From Cardinalis cardinalis (Eukaryota > Chordata > Aves > Passeriformes > Cardinalidae), in contig JACDOX010000016.1 of the NCBI GenBank assembly GCA_014549065.1, positions 6,063,757 through 6,127,756 on the forward strand: a DNA stretch of 64,000 nucleotides, in the 5' to 3' direction. The translations under genes and the position numbers were made by a program. The notes under the pieces were generated by a model that worked only from the letters and a program-made list of their open reading frames with translations, ran no database searches and was not told where the DNA came from. How positions within the stretch are numbered: the stretch's first letter is position 1; every line of letters begins with the position of its first letter. Shown here one piece after another: positions 13,799-27,804 of this stretch.

Positions 13799-13821
13799 AC
13801 CACTGGAGTTTTTCCAGTGGT
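13799..13821. repeat. Inverted repeat, 9-bp arms, 5-nt loop
   Basis: accactgga, gtttt, tccagtggt. Probably chance-level, but exact. Confidence 0.8.
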
Positions 13822-14329
13822 TGGGGTTCTTAGAAGAGAGCCTGGATGTGCCTCTGCTGCCATTAGAGCCCATCCCAGGGCTGCTCCTGTTCGCAGGAGA
13901 TGCTCCTCTTCCTCACCCCATAGGAAAGGTGGATTTTGGAAACTACCAGCAGTTCATGCTCCGTGTCTGGAGAGCCTGCACACAGCACTGGTGCTTCACA
14001 GCCAATGGATCTCTCCTCCGTTTTTAACTGCTTTTTATAATGTTTTATTGATGGTCTCATCAAACTATTTTATTGATTGGAAATATTTCCAACCTCTTCA
14101 GTCTGGGCATAAATGTTAAAGAGGAGAGGAGGGGACACAGGCTTTACAATGGAGCCCTGGCTCAGCCTTGAGTCTGCTGAACACCCACCCTGGCCCAGTG
14201 GCCTTGCTGGACCCAGGCCAAGAGCTGGGAGAAAGGAGCTGGGGCACAGGAAGATCCATGTGTGTATTTGTGCCTTGCAGACAGAGGCACCAGTACAGCT
14301 CAAAGCCCTGTTAGAGCTGAAATAAAGCC

Positions 14330-14700
14330 TTGGCCGTGGCTGGCACCGCGCAGGGGCGCTCCATGGACAAGGAGGGGTCACAGCCACCACAGGCAGAGCA
14401 GGGCCAGACACAGCCTGGGGACATGGAGGTGGAAACAGGGGGAGCTGCTGTCTGAAATACCACCCTGGCATGTTACTGGAACCTCTCGGCTCGCCCCGTG
14501 TCCTGGTGCCCTCCCGAGGCAGAGGGAGGCTCTGGCGCTCACCCAGCGCTGCCCGCTGCCCCATCGCATCCCGGGAGCGCCAGCAGGGACCCGGCTCGGT
14601 CACACAGNGGGGGCTCGCGCTGGCCTCTTGCCTGGGATGCAGCCCAGTAACCCTGCTTGGTCTGGCTCGGAACAGAGGGATGAGCCCAGGGNGAGACGGG
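14330..14700. promoter_or_regulatory. CpG-rich patch in the region downstream of STAG2
   Basis: About 18-20 CpG in some 370 bases, densest at 14,480-14,640 (cctctcggctcgccccgtgt, catcgcatcccgggagcgcc). The surrounding sequence is GC-moderate and CpG-poor. Open frames run through it on both strands but none resembles a known protein, so I call it only a CpG-rich patch. Confidence 0.4.
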
Positions 14701-17119
14701 CACAGCTTGCTGCTGGGTCAGGATTATTTAGTCATTATTACTTATTCATCATTTTTAAATGAGTTTTATAGCTCGGTTCTGATTTCTGGCATCTGCCTCT
14801 CCTATGAGCCTGTGAAACACAACAAATGCAATGGGGCAAAACCTCCAGCCCCTGAAACACCAAACTGCTGAAAGATTGTTACATTTACCACACTTACAGG
14901 GCAGAGCATCTCTGTTCCTTGCAGAGCAGCAGCAGGCATTGCCATAAGGAAAACCTGGTTACACCAGATAGGAGGTGGTGATGTGGGGATTTTCATTTCA
15001 CACATGAACCATTAACAAATAAATAAAAGAGACTTTGGATTTTTTTTGTCATTTGGATGTGGGACTTGCCTTCCTCTGTCCCCTTCTGTGAAAGGAGAGA
15101 AGGAAAGGGCTGAGCTGCAGCTTCCTTGGGAAAGCCAGGCTTGGGCAGCAGGGGGAACAAATAAAGGGATTAAGAGGAGTTTAACTGTTTGTCTCTCCAT
15201 TATCCTTGCACTCCAAACATAAATAAGTTAAAGATGCTAGTGTTAGACTTCATTGCTTCCAGATACTGCACACATGGCTGGCGTGCAGTTCTGGGCAGAG
15301 GGCTCAGAGCTGCTGCTGCCACTGCTCCCAGACACTTCTTGCTCTTCCGTGCCAGCTTTGATGGCAGCTGATGCTGCTCTGCACCTAAAATATTTTCAAT
15401 GGCTAAGCCCCCCCAAATGTCTTGGCAGGGAACAGGTGGCTCACAGACAGATGATGCTGCTATTTCTGGACTGTTCTACAAAAATGCCTTTTGTCTGGAA
15501 ACCACCCTCAGAGGCAGAGGCCAAACCTCTGCCCAGCACCTCACCTCTCCTCTTTGCAATTGGCCTCCTTTCTTCCCTAAGCAAAATTTCTTCTGGATTA
15601 AAAACTTTCTCCCCAGACCCAGCTGTTGAGGGAGCTTCCCCCCAGGGCCTGCTGAGTGTGAGCTGCAAGGAGGTTTAGGTGCCTTTCCTGGGGAGAGGGG
15701 CTCCTGCTGCAGGGCTCTGGGGGCAATTTCAGCACCTTGCCCAGTGCCAGCAAGCAAAGTCCATGTCAGGGACTACAGCACTGTCCAGCAGTGCTGCCCA
15801 TTGCTCTGGGGCCCCATCCGGGGTTACCTCACTAACCCCAAGCTGCTGAAACCCTCCCTCCCTGTCCCAGGGGCACCAAGCACAGCCAGGGAATGTGTGC
15901 TGGAGCACCCAGTGGGATCACCATGGGCTCAGCCACGGGGCAGCACAAACCCCACAGCTCAAGGTCTCACCTGGGACAGGGGGAAAGTCGTGTGTTCACT
16001 GCTTCCTTCCTCATCCAGCAGGCTCCTGCTGCCTCCTCCCTCTGGGACACAGGGATTTACCACCAAGCAGCACCTCCTGCAGCACAGATTTACACAGCCC
16101 AAACNCTTATTTACACTTCAGTTCTGTCACTGCTCGTGCACACGCACAAATCACGTTGCTTTCCCCAGACATTCTTGCCAGCAAGGCTGCACAGGTTTTC
16201 CCCCTGGCATTGAAGAGTGAAGTGCTGCCATACCAGTAGCTAGATATTAAAAATAAATAAATTGGGGAAAAACACAGCAGCCAGCAGCTCTGATTGAAGA
16301 TTAACAGGTGTTGGGATTTACAAAGAGATAGTGCTTTAACTTCAGCACCTGAGTGACTGATCACTTCTACAAGACTTACCTGCTTTGTACTTGAATTAGA
16401 TGATGCACATTTAAAAACCCATCCCCAGGTGAGTTCTGGGCCTTTTTGGAGATCTGCATCAAAGCAGCAGACAGACAGGAGTCACAGGCCAAGCAAGGAA
16501 AGGTGATCACTCACTGAGTGCCATCGCTCATGCCTGGTGCTTTGAACACAGTTTGGAACAGAAATGCAAATATCTATTTTTCATTAGTGGCTCAGCACAA
16601 ACCACTTCAGTCTGACCACAGCAATGCAGAGTGAGCAGTTCATCAGAACAAACATTTACTCAGGTGCCTGAAAGGCTGCAGAACCCCAGAGCAAGAATAA
16701 AGCATTAAAAAAAAAAAATCTACTTTTTTTTCTTTCCCCTTCCTGAACCATGAAGAAAAGTCACAAAACCTTTGCAGACTTCTGTCACAAGCCCAGAATA
16801 CAGTGGGCTCTCTCCAGCCAGTAGGGTCCTATGCCAAGATGGTGGGAGTATTCACACCCAGGCTCCAGGCATGGAAAGCCAGGATGTGCTGACCAAACCC
16901 CCAGGCCCTGTCTCCCTGCACTGTCAGNGGGGAGGAGGGAGAGGCTGGGAGAAGAAAAGGTGTTTTAAGGGCTTATTTTACTTCTCATTATCCTCCTCTG
17001 ATTTTGTTAGTAATAAATTCACTTTGTACCTCTAAGCTGAGCCTGTTTTGACCTGGGAGTGTTTTTCTCCCAGTCCTTATCTCCACTTATGAACTCTTAC
17101 TTAATTTTTTCCCCTCTCC

Positions 17120-17245
17120 TCTGTCCAGCTGTGGCAGGGGAGGGTGAGTGGCTGTTGTGGTTGCCTGGTGTTCGGCCAGTGTCAAACCACAAGATGGTCT
17201 NAGAAATCCTTCCCAACCTAAATAATTCCATGGCTTAGTGTTCCC
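17120..17245 (+). mobile_element. Probable CR1-like retroelement 3' end
   Basis: atccttcccaacctaaataa, then ttccatgg resembles the plus-orientation CR1 terminus. The preceding part (ttcggccagtgtcaaaccac) resembles a bird repeat whose family I cannot name with certainty. Confidence 0.5.
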
Positions 17246-17811
17246 TGGCACACAGGCAACAGGTCCAGCCCNCATGGCCCCTCACCCAGCAGGGGCAGGC
17301 CCCAGGGAACACAGCCAGCAGGGGTAGAGCTGGAGGCTCTCAGGGACAGGAAACGCTATTGTGCCCAACTGGAGAGACTTGACCAGGGGGCTGGAGGTGT
17401 TTGACTAAATCAGTTTTTACATCATTCNCTTCTTCAAAGGGAGGGCACACTGCCCAGTGCACTGGAAATCCCAAGCTCTTGTTTCCACCCAGGTCTCAGC
17501 TCTTGCCCACAGCTGAGTGGTTGTGGGATCGGAGCCCTCTGCAGGCACTGCCCCTTCCCAGNGCCCAGGGACTCTCGGAAGGCTCTGTGAACACAGGGAC
17601 TCAAACTGGCCCTCGCAGGAGGGGCTGCTCCCATGGACCCTGCAACACCAGCAAAGCCCTCTCCAGCATGGAGACGGGCTGAGTGCTCCTCTGTGGGATC
17701 ACACAGAGCTGGGGGCCTGGAGAGGAGCCAGAGCCCAGCACAGGCCTTGGAGCTGCTTCTCTCTCACCCCCTGGGGTTTGAGCCAAGACCTACAAGAAGT
17801 GAGTCGGGGCC

Positions 17812-17852
17812 TCTCGTTCATCTGATGCTCACAGGTGATGTGATGAACGAGA
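17812..17852. repeat. Perfect inverted repeat, 11-bp arms, 19-nt loop
   Basis: tctcgttcatc at 17812-17822 and gatgaacgaga at 17842-17852. The arms contain a CpG each, unusual for the surroundings. Confidence 0.9.
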
Positions 17853-20800
17853 TTCCAAAAGCTGCAAGAGACCAATGGTGAGGAGCATCAGAGCCCCACT
17901 GCCAGGGGAACTGTCCTGCTGCAGGGGCCCATTCTGAGCAGGAAGGAGCTGCCTTTCCTGCCTCACCTACCTGAGCAGGGCTTCTGCCAACTCAGCATCA
18001 CCAGGCAGGTTCATGCAGAGCTTTCTGCCTTCTGTGGCTTCCCAACTTCCTTTCCATTTTAGTGACTTCAGATTTTCCACCCAACACTTAAGTTTCCTTC
18101 AAAGACCAGGTTTTTAGAGCAGCACCAGCAGTTTCCTCCTCAATCACATTTCCCTCCACTTGCTGACAGGTCCATTTTCCTTAATGGCTTTTTTTCCCAG
18201 GACATGNGTGGGTCCACCTAACCAACAAATAACCAACTTGACTGGTATTAACAAATTCCCCTGTTTTCCCCTCTCTTAACAGTATTTTCTAATTTCCTAA
18301 CCTATATCTCATTTGATTCCCATTCCTCTTATCCCCTCTCAGTCTGTCCCCCAAATCTCAGTTACTCCAGCCCACCACACCTGCACTGGCCAGCCCTCAG
18401 CCGGCCCCACGATGTCACAGCTCCCCTCCCTCTGGGTTTTTGGGTGCATGCCCTGTACAACCATAGCTCTCCTCAGCCTCATTTATGGCTGCAAGACAAA
18501 CACAGAGCTCCGCCGTGTGGCAGAGAAACAGCAGAAAGGAGTCCCAGGGCTCCTGAATGAAGGAAGCCAATTGGTACTGCCCATCTTCCCTCAAGGCATT
18601 TCCTGCCCTGCTGTCCCAAGGCTTGCAGCTCTGGCACACCCTGCCTCTGAGCTAGGTGGGCTCCCAGGAGTTGGGAAGGCAGTGAGAGGACTGTGGCATC
18701 TCCTCCTGTCTATGGAGAGCACTCAGTACCATCACTGTGTGATGCTGTTTGTAAGGATGTGCCCTCATACTGTGAAATTGCAGCTTCTGTGTTCTGCTGT
18801 GCTATTTGGATGTATGTAGAAACTTTTCAAGTGGAATTCTGATTTTAATTTGCACATGAACTTTTAAAAGTTGAAGGTGGTCTTTTGTGATAGAATGAAG
18901 GAAATAATAGGAAGTGACAATTTAGATGGGAGGCTCCATGTGGCCTCCAACAGTGTTGCAGGGAATCACAGATTTCACCACTGTTGNAAGATACTGGAAT
19001 GATTTGAGAAAATCTGTTCAATGGCTTGGACATCAACCTGGCTCTGGAGAAGCTGTGTGTCCATCAGACACTTCAGCCACTTCAGGGCTCAGCCTTCTGT
19101 CGAGCAGCCACAGTGAGAGGATCAGGTTTTTGCTAAAACTCCACTGTGAGTGAACTGAGCACCTGCTGAGTCAGTACCCAACCCTGGATGTTCACATCCA
19201 CCCTTCCCACCCAGACACAGCTGTGAGACAGGACAGCTCAGGATGTGTGGCCCCACCAACAGCCCAGGAAAGTGTTACAGAAGTTCAAACCCCCATCCCC
19301 TCCATCTCTGCTGCACCCAGAGCACTGCAGAACCTTCACTGTGCTGCTGTGGGGAACAGCCCAGCTCAACACAAAGAATTTGATGNCAGGGGTGTTGAGA
19401 ACTCACCTCTGCAAAGCACCTCCAGCATGAGCCCCTCCAAGGGGGGACACTTGTCTGCAGCTCCAAGGAGGGCAATAAGGAGCAGTTTCAAACCCTCCCA
19501 GCTGAGGCTCTCCTGGCCTGTTTCCCTGCTGATGGAAGGCACCATTCCCATTCCCATTNCCATTCCCCAGCNCAGCAGCCACTCCCAGTCCATCTGCAGT
19601 GAACTGCTGCCTCTCCCCCAGCGCTCCCCAGCCCAGAGCCCCTCCTTGGTGAGAGCTCTGCNAACACAGAGCCCCCAGCTCAGCTCCACGGCCACAATGC
19701 TCTGCACAGTGCCACTGAAGAGATGCAACAAAATGGATCCACTTACACAAAGCACAAAAGGGAGGCAAAGAAAACCAAGTCATCCAAGGTGTTGTGGTCA
19801 TTTCCTCAAGAAAGAAGAGGGTTTTGCTCCCATTTCCTCTAGCATTTATTTTATCACTCAAACAATGCCTCACTGATGGAAAGAAGAACCTGCAAAGTTT
19901 TAGTCTGGCTTAAAACAAACCCCTCTACAGAGCCAAGGAGACTTCAACTACCACAGAGAGGGTGGAGATCGAAACATTCATTATTTAATGGAAAGCATAT
20001 CAAGTTTGATAGATCCTAAATTCCTTTTTAAATGACACTGATTAGTCCTAATTAGTGCAGGAGTTGGCATTACCCCAGCCCTGACATCCGCTAAGGGCCT
20101 GAATACTTAGTCAAAGTCTAGTTGAAAACTATTCAAATTTTAAATAAAAAATTGTGGGGTTCTTTTTCTTTTCCTATGCCAAGAATATATTTGACAATTG
20201 TGCAAATGTTGAATGAGTCAAGAAATTGGAACANTTTGAGAAGAAATGTTTAAGAAAGGCAGTAAAAAGTCAAGGACAGCACTCTGGTCAGGCTGCCAAT
20301 TTCATACCCAAGGCTGAAAAGAACTGATGAAGTTAATGGCTATTAATGAAATGATACAGCTGTATATCTTCTATCACCAGCTACCTGGCAGTAGCCCTGT
20401 CATTTCCCATGTTACTGNTTTTATGCTTTACTGGTATCCACAGGCTCCAAAGGCCAAGGTGGGTGCTCCCAGACACCACTGCCAGAAGTCTGTCCTACAG
20501 CTAGGACAGGCAGCCACAAAAGGGGGAAATAATCAGTATTTCCCAGACTGAAAAACTCTGTCACTGTGACAAATTCATTCAGAAGACAGACTAAAAGAAA
20601 AAGGAAATGCAGGGATAATATGTAAAGCTGAATGACTGGCTTCTGTGGAACTGCCATCCCAAATTCCTGCTGAACTTACTCAGACTTTTTAATTTAGTTT
20701 TCTTTTTAGCTGGAGGGCCACTGAGAGGACACGGTAAGGACATATCAGCAGAGAACACAATCCAGAAGACATTGATACACAGCTTTTTTTGCTGATGATT

Positions 20801-23800
20801 CAGAGAGAATATCTTCATAAAGCCCCAGCTAGAGACCACTACCATGTGGTGAGGACCTCTCATTTTAATTTTTATCTTGAGAGNGACCCTACAGGAGAAA
20901 AGGGAGCAGCCCCTGGGATGGAAATGGAACCAGCTCACACAGCATTCATCCCCACTGATCCACAATGAAGTGTGGATTTGAAACAAGCCCAGATAGTTCC
21001 CCAGAGACATCACAGTGAGAATATGGAATTTTTACTGTAANTGGAGTCTCTTAAGGGAGCCCTTCTGCTGGCCATGTATCCCTGGAACACCAGGGAAACA
21101 ACCCTGCTGTTGCAGGGGTCACACATACATCTCTCAGGCTACTGCAGGACCAACACGGGGAGATAGAGCATAAAGCACCACAACATCCACTTCTGGGATA
21201 TTTTGGGTGCCAGTATAAATTTAGCTACATCTACACTGCACTTAGGCCTGAACAAAAAGTTATCTCGCTTCCCCAGATTTCTGGCAATGCTGAAGCCTTC
21301 TCCAGGGAGCCCAGCATCACTCACCCAGCCCCTCTCCAGGGAGGGGTACAGCCATCCTCACCACAGCAACATTCCAGCACTTAAAACCGATTTTCCATTA
21401 CACATCTAAACCAGAGNATCTGTAAAGCACATCCTGACCCTACTGAAAAGTACAATCTGCTCTCAAATTTCTCTGAAAATTGAAAACATGCTAAAATCTC
21501 CTGGTTTATTTTTCTACTCTGTCAGGTCCTTCATTTCAGAGGCTCCTGTAATTTAATATTTTTCTTCCATATTAATATTTTTGTAAGACAAGAGAACTCA
21601 GCCCATTTTGATAAATTAATTCCTGCTGACCCCTGAACTACTTCCATTTTGTTCATTAATGCAGAGGTAAACCCTCACCCTCTGCAGAGGGGAGGCTGGA
21701 GCACCCTGCAGAGCTGCTCTCAGGCAGGAACAGCATTCAGCACTCCAAAGTGCAGAGAGGCTCCAGGGACAGTCAGACACCTGTGCACCCAGAGCCCTTC
21801 CCAGTGTCCTGGCACAGCTNCCCAGTGACAGGGGAGAGGTGAAGTCCCCAGACACAGTTCACAAAACACAGTGGAGAATTAACCCTCAGCCCTGCTCTCA
21901 TCACAACACCCCTGCAAGTATACTTTAAGAAGGTTGCTCTCTTAATCACTATTATTCTTTTCTANGAAATTTTTGTTAACCAAGTTTATTTTCACCCTGC
22001 TGTGGTTTCTCTGCTCTGAAAAAAGGATTGATTTTTTTATTACTGCGAAGTTACAAAACCAGTTCTGCTTATTTGTATGTTCTTGTAGAGATGCAGGTTG
22101 TGAAGATCTGCAGGAACAAAGTGATAGAGGAATAAAAAAGGGGGTGGGAATGCCCAGCCCTCCAAGAGAGCTTATCCCAGAGGGAAGACAGCTGTGAACC
22201 AGGCATGGCAGCAACATTCCCATCAGGATGTCAGGTCACATCCAGCCCCAGGAAAGCTGGGAGAGAGCAGGGACCAGGCTGTGCCAGCTGGACACAGGGC
22301 AGCCCCAGCACAGGGCTCAGGCTCCTCCTGGCTGGGGCAAGTGATGGAGACAGGAATCTCCACTCCCAGGAATCTCCTGGGATGGCACAGGATGCTCCAC
22401 TGGGACAGGCACAGACCCCTTTCCCATCCTACAACTCTACAATCACACTAAAAATTATGTCTGGTTTGGATACAGTAACAAACATTTTGTTGCTTTTACA
22501 ACCTTTTGGATGTCATAAAAAATTACCTGCAACTTTTCCTCAATCTGGTTGCAATTTCTTCTCCTGGTTGGAGATAGGAGCTGTGATAAAAGTCTCAAGC
22601 TGTCTGCCAATATGAAGGTTATNTTCACTTGGTAATCTGCTAGGTGTCAAGAACTAAACTGAAACAGCATTAAAAAGTTTTGGTTGTCCAAAAATGGTAT
22701 CTATTAAAAATACAATAGGGACCAAAGATAAGTAGAAAAACTCCCTGTATTTTGGAACAGTGACAGAAAAAAAATACCCGAATCTCCACCAAAGACAGTA
22801 GCACCAGAAATAGAAATAATGGAAAGAACACCCAATGTCTGGACAAATCAAAGAGGCCAANTTCAATTAATAAGTTACCAGGAATTATCTACCCAGAGCT
22901 GACTCTCATACAAAGCCAGGGAACTTTCTCCCTAAATCCTATGGTACTAGAATAAAAACAGAATTAATTCTTTGACTTTGCAAAAGCTGCAAGGCATCCC
23001 TTATAAAATATACTGACTTGGGCTGCCTGTACTACTAAATAGGGCTTTACATTGTGTAATTGCCAGACTTGTCCTTTGGAAACAGAGCCCTTTATGATCA
23101 GCTGTACCATGAACATCAGTTTATTTATGATGTGTACCTGAGCCAAGACATGGCTCATTCAGTCCAAATTCCTGTAACATGCACCCTACTTCACCTTAAA
23201 ANTGTATGGGAAAAGTCCCTCATCACAAGAACCATTGTTCTGAAATTCAGAAAATAATCATCCCATTCAATGTTACACAGGTGAAGGAGGGTCCCCACTT
23301 CTCTTCTCCACCAACTCTGACAGGGATTAGGGGTGTGCTGATGCATCAGATCTGTACTTTTATTCNTAGACCACAACACCTTGAAGGCCTTGACCTAAAA
23401 TCATGTTGGTTCATCTCTAACATTTTCCTGAAAAAAATTAATTATCTCACTCTGCAGGCAGGGGAGACATGACTGCATTTCCTGGCTCAGGCTGACCACA
23501 CTAAGCAATTTAGAATTGAATTGGGGGAGTCATAAGGTGGCTGACCCAGGGTTACAGGACTGGGAACGCTGCTGACAGCTCGGTGATAATAGGAATGATA
23601 ATTAATAATAATTNACTGCCATTTCAGGGAAGATGGGCACATGTCTGATATCATGCAGGAGGCAGAGCATCTTTGCTCTCCAGNTGTGAGTTACACCAGT
23701 GAGAAGCAGATCTGGAGCTGTCATTGTGTGAATGTTTGTGGCTGGTACAACACCAGTCGTTACCCACCCACAAGACTCACCCTGCCAAGATACCACAGTT

Positions 23801-26800
23801 TTGATTATACATCACTGACTGCTGTGGTTTGGCTCCATGGAACACTCCNCACATGATTCATTTCTTATAAATGAATGAGAGATTAACAGCAAATCAAATT
23901 CAAAAAGAAAAGAAATTGACTTTCCTTGTGAGTAGGGACTAAGAAAAAACTAAAAGACATCTATTTTGAACTTTACTATTGGATCAAGTGGCCTGCATTG
24001 AACACTGTTAACTACAGAAACAGCATGTGGAGAGAAAATGCTTCTAAACTGTCTAAATCCACAAAATCTGCAGCTCTGTCACAATCTGAGACAAATCAGT
24101 ATTGTGCCAGAACAAACACAAACAGCCTATTTCTCTTTGGCTAACTCGACACAATTCCCAGGAAAAGCCAACACAAACAGCTGATATTGCATCATTGGCA
24201 GCCTCTCTGCTCTACAGGGCACCTTTCTCTCTGTCAGATCTACAAATCCCACCCAAGTGAGTTTTAACTATGCANTTAAAAGTCAGTCTGAAGTAGAAGA
24301 TGAAGCATTGCAAGGTTAAAAAAATAAATAAAAGAGAGAATTTGTAATGAAAGCAGCTTTAAATAGAACATGTGCTTCTTTTACTTTACAGCACTTCAAC
24401 AAACCTGCTTTCAGCACACACAAGCTATTGATTTGAGCAAGAATAAAAGGGTCCCTAACAAGGGAAAGGACCAATAGTCCAAATCTGTAGATTTCTCCAG
24501 TTACAAACATCTACACAATAAGCCCTTAAACTGTAACACCATCAGTCCCTCACACAGGATGGAACTGACAAGATACTGTTTTCACTGACAATGCCACTTC
24601 CCTAATCCACGCTAGGTTTCACAGAGCACTTTGATTCTTGTCTGTAATGGAAGAATTCAGTTGAAAAAAAACCACCCCAAGAAATCTGCTTTTCAAGATT
24701 CAGAAGATTATAAACTGGCGACAGAAATAATGGAAAGACAGCTTTTGTCAGTTGATACGTAAGAACAGTTGTGTAAAAGACAGCTCAGTGCTTTAAGATG
24801 AACAATAAAGAGCAGGCTAAATATAAGATACGCCACATCTTTAAGCGCTTCTGTGCATGATATGAAAAACAAGTGGATGTGGTTTGCTTTTTTTGCTTTT
24901 GGTGGAGTGCAGCAGTTTGAAAAGAAGAACACACAATTTAAGCCTGTGAAAAGAGTGTGTTAAAATACTAAGAGATGGGTGCATTTGTCACTCAAGAGCT
25001 GTGGTTTAACTGCTTTTCACAAGGCAGCAGCCAACTGAAGNCTTCCCTGGTGGCAATATGGCCTGGGAAACGGGTGTCGTGTGGAGCCCTGAACCCCCTG
25101 GCCAGGACACAGGGGCTCAGCTCTCCAGCATGGACACCCAGGGCTGGGCAGCTCAGGATCTGAGGGTGCTGAAGCCCTGAGCCAGCCCAGCCCTCCCAGG
25201 AGCTGCAGGAACCACAGCACAGGCTCACACCAACGTCCCACAGCCAGGGCCCTGCAGATGGTACAGGGGATCTAGGGACAAAAGCCTAAGGGCAAAGGTA
25301 CTGAGCAGTCTGGAGAAGGGCTAGATGGGCACAAGGAGACCATCCCTGCTATATTTCTGAGGGATCATTCGAGCTGCACCCACAGCCCACCAGACTGGGA
25401 ACAAGCTGCTGCTGTGTGCATGGATCTCCCACCTGCCATCACCCACCTCAACCAACAGGAAACTCTCTGCAAGNCCATGAATCCATTCTCCCAGGTCCTG
25501 TTGTATTACATGAATGCTTTCACAAAGTAACTACCAACCTCATATCTCTCCTTTCTAATTTGAGATGTTCTAGGCCTCTAGAGGTTTTATTACGTTTATA
25601 TTTTATTAGGTTCTTTTAAATAGCTTTTCTGAAAGTGCAGAATTCAAGCTGTTATCAGCTGAACACAACTTTCACTTTTAAAGCTGGCAACTGCAGCTTT
25701 TTCTTTGACAAAAACAGTTAATATACACAAAACATGATGACTTTTCCTCTTATTTTCCAATCAAAAAACTGCTGAGAAAAGCTCAGCAGAAATGACACAG
25801 TCAGGTTTGGGAANCACGATGACATTATGGAATTGTACACATTCTCTGAAGGACAGGGACATTTCTGTCAGCCAGCCACCCAACCACACTTTGGATCATT
25901 TTTCTGGGCACAATTATAGCTTCTTACCACTGTACTGCCACTATGATTTACATCCAAAAAACCTGGCAGTAGCTCCAAAAAACCACAACAAAAAGCAGCA
26001 ACTGAATCTCTAGCTGGAAGGCACATTTGCAACAGTTGTAACAACATCTAACTGGCAAAAACTTTGAAAGAAATATGAAAATTGAGATTTGATCAAAGAA
26101 ATAGATTGAAGAAAGAACAGCAACATGAAGAAGGGATACAGGAGAGAATGACAGCTGAGGAAAATGACAGGCACAATTCACAAGGAATTGTTACTTTTAA
26201 AAGAGAGTTATTATAGAACAGTATTGTCCTGCATTACCTTGTTTTCTGAGTATGTCATCATCCACCTCCATCAAAAATATGATCACTTTTGGATGCTAGT
26301 GAATATGTATGAAATTAAACAATCTCAGGACAAGAAACTGCATAAGATTATGAAAAATGAGGCAATGGCATAAGTTACATTTCAGTATCACAAATTAGTC
26401 AATGAATATTATAAAGCAGTTAGGTAGGAATGAAAATATTTCTTAAAGAATTAATTTGTGTTTTATCAAAAGAATTCTGAAGCACAAATTCACAATTTTG
26501 ACAAATGCTTCAAAGAATGAAAAGTCCTTGATGTTAATCAGGCTATAATTAAAAAAAAAATCTATAAGTAAAAAAGTAGCAAAGCATTGTTGTGAATCAA
26601 AGCAGCTCAAAAAACCCAGTATGTGTAGGAAGTTAATTGTATTGCTGTGCTGAAATCCCACACAAGGACAAGTGTATGGGTAAATTAGGGGGAAAATAGA
26701 GGGGCAGGCTTTAAAGTGGTGTTTTTTAGTTATACTGAGATTAAAGATGGGGATTTATGATCTCTAACACGCTACAGGAATCAGCATCACACCATCCAAA

Positions 26801-27804
26801 GGAGAAAAAAACAAACAAACAACAGCCATCACTAACGTCTTACATATTGTCTTTGGTTGTTTAATATCAAGAAATATTTTTTACAGAATATGTGGAAACT
26901 AATCCTTTGAAATTCATTCTGTGTCAATACCTTCCCTGTGGCCTCTCTGGTAAACCAGAGGACAGGCTTTACTTTCTCTGAATAGTTTGCTTTTGTCTAC
27001 ATTTTTATCATCTCTCTCTTCAAAACTCCAATTTCTTCCATTTACAGGCTTNTGTACCAAAGCAGTTTAACTAGAACAGATTTTACATTGTATAGTGAAG
27101 GTATTTTTCTTGCATTATAAACTCAGAACTTACTAAAACAATTTTCCACAAGATACTATTGAACTTACAGCAGGATTTAGAGACAGGAATAATGAACATT
27201 TGCAATAATCATAACTAAAATGAAAGCAAACCCAAAACTCCTACGGTTACATTAGCAAGGATTAAAAGTTTTCTCTCTCCAAGATCTTAAAATTATGCTT
27301 TAAAAAGTCTTGTACCAGAAAGGAGTTTTCAATTCCCAGCCAGAGGTGCTCAGTAGTTGAGGAGAGGGGAATGGGAGGGGATTTTTAGGGTTTTCCCCTC
27401 ATTCCCTTGCTGTCTGGCCAATTAAGCTCAAAATGCTTACCAGGTGTATGATCAATTTATGGAATGGAAAGTAGCATACACAATTAATGGTATTTCCACT
27501 GGACTATGTACAGCATCTCCAATGTAAGAATCAAAAGCATTCTGAGTAAAATCATGTAATAGTTATTAGGAAAAAGAAACCAACAGAAAGGTTATTAATA
27601 CACCTTTAAAAAANGTAACACAAAAATAATTAACCACTGCTTTCTTGGCATGTAAAAGTTCTATACAAATTTTAAAAATTTTATTTGCAGGTACTAACCT
27701 CTTCAAAAGCTCACTCTGTATTTACACTAATTCTTTTAACAAGTTTATCTCAAATTAAAGCATATTTAAAACAATCATGATTGCATTAACTTTTCTGCTT
27801 TAAA

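Larger units (their letters stand above)
8143..14329. other. No gene recognised; downstream flank, middle part
   Basis: It contains an AT-rich (TA)n-like stretch at 8787-8852, a 633-base open frame at 9879-10511 of unknown meaning, a 20-base palindrome at 11182-11201 and a CR1 3' end at 12577-12775. Otherwise I see nothing that supports an exon. Confidence 0.55.
14701..27804. other. No gene recognised; downstream flank, right part
   Basis: It contains short open frames only, a CR1-like 3' end near 17.2 kb, a short (CCATTC)n run at 19542-19567 and an A-rich/CAAA tract at 26806-26822. Base composition shifts from GC-moderate to AT-rich between about 25.5 and 26.5 kb, on approach to the STAG2 3' end. 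Confidence 0.55.

Noticed and set aside
14070..14603. 177-codon minus-strand frame and the overlapping 166-codon plus-strand frame
   Set aside because: Both arise in the GC- and CpG-rich patch where stop codons are rare; neither resembles a protein.
15744..16220. 158-codon plus-strand frame
   Set aside because: Three overlapping frames of similar length in the same place, Pro/Ser-rich, with no recognised motif.
23060..23257. Protein-like frame NRALYDQLYHEHQFIYDVYL
   Set aside because: The composition looks coding-like, but there is no splice structure, no known family and no support on either side.
1..27804. Search for SH2D1A, the expected next gene
   Set aside because: No minus-strand match to its SH2 motifs could be found by eye. 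It may lie further left, in the gap, or be too diverged to see.
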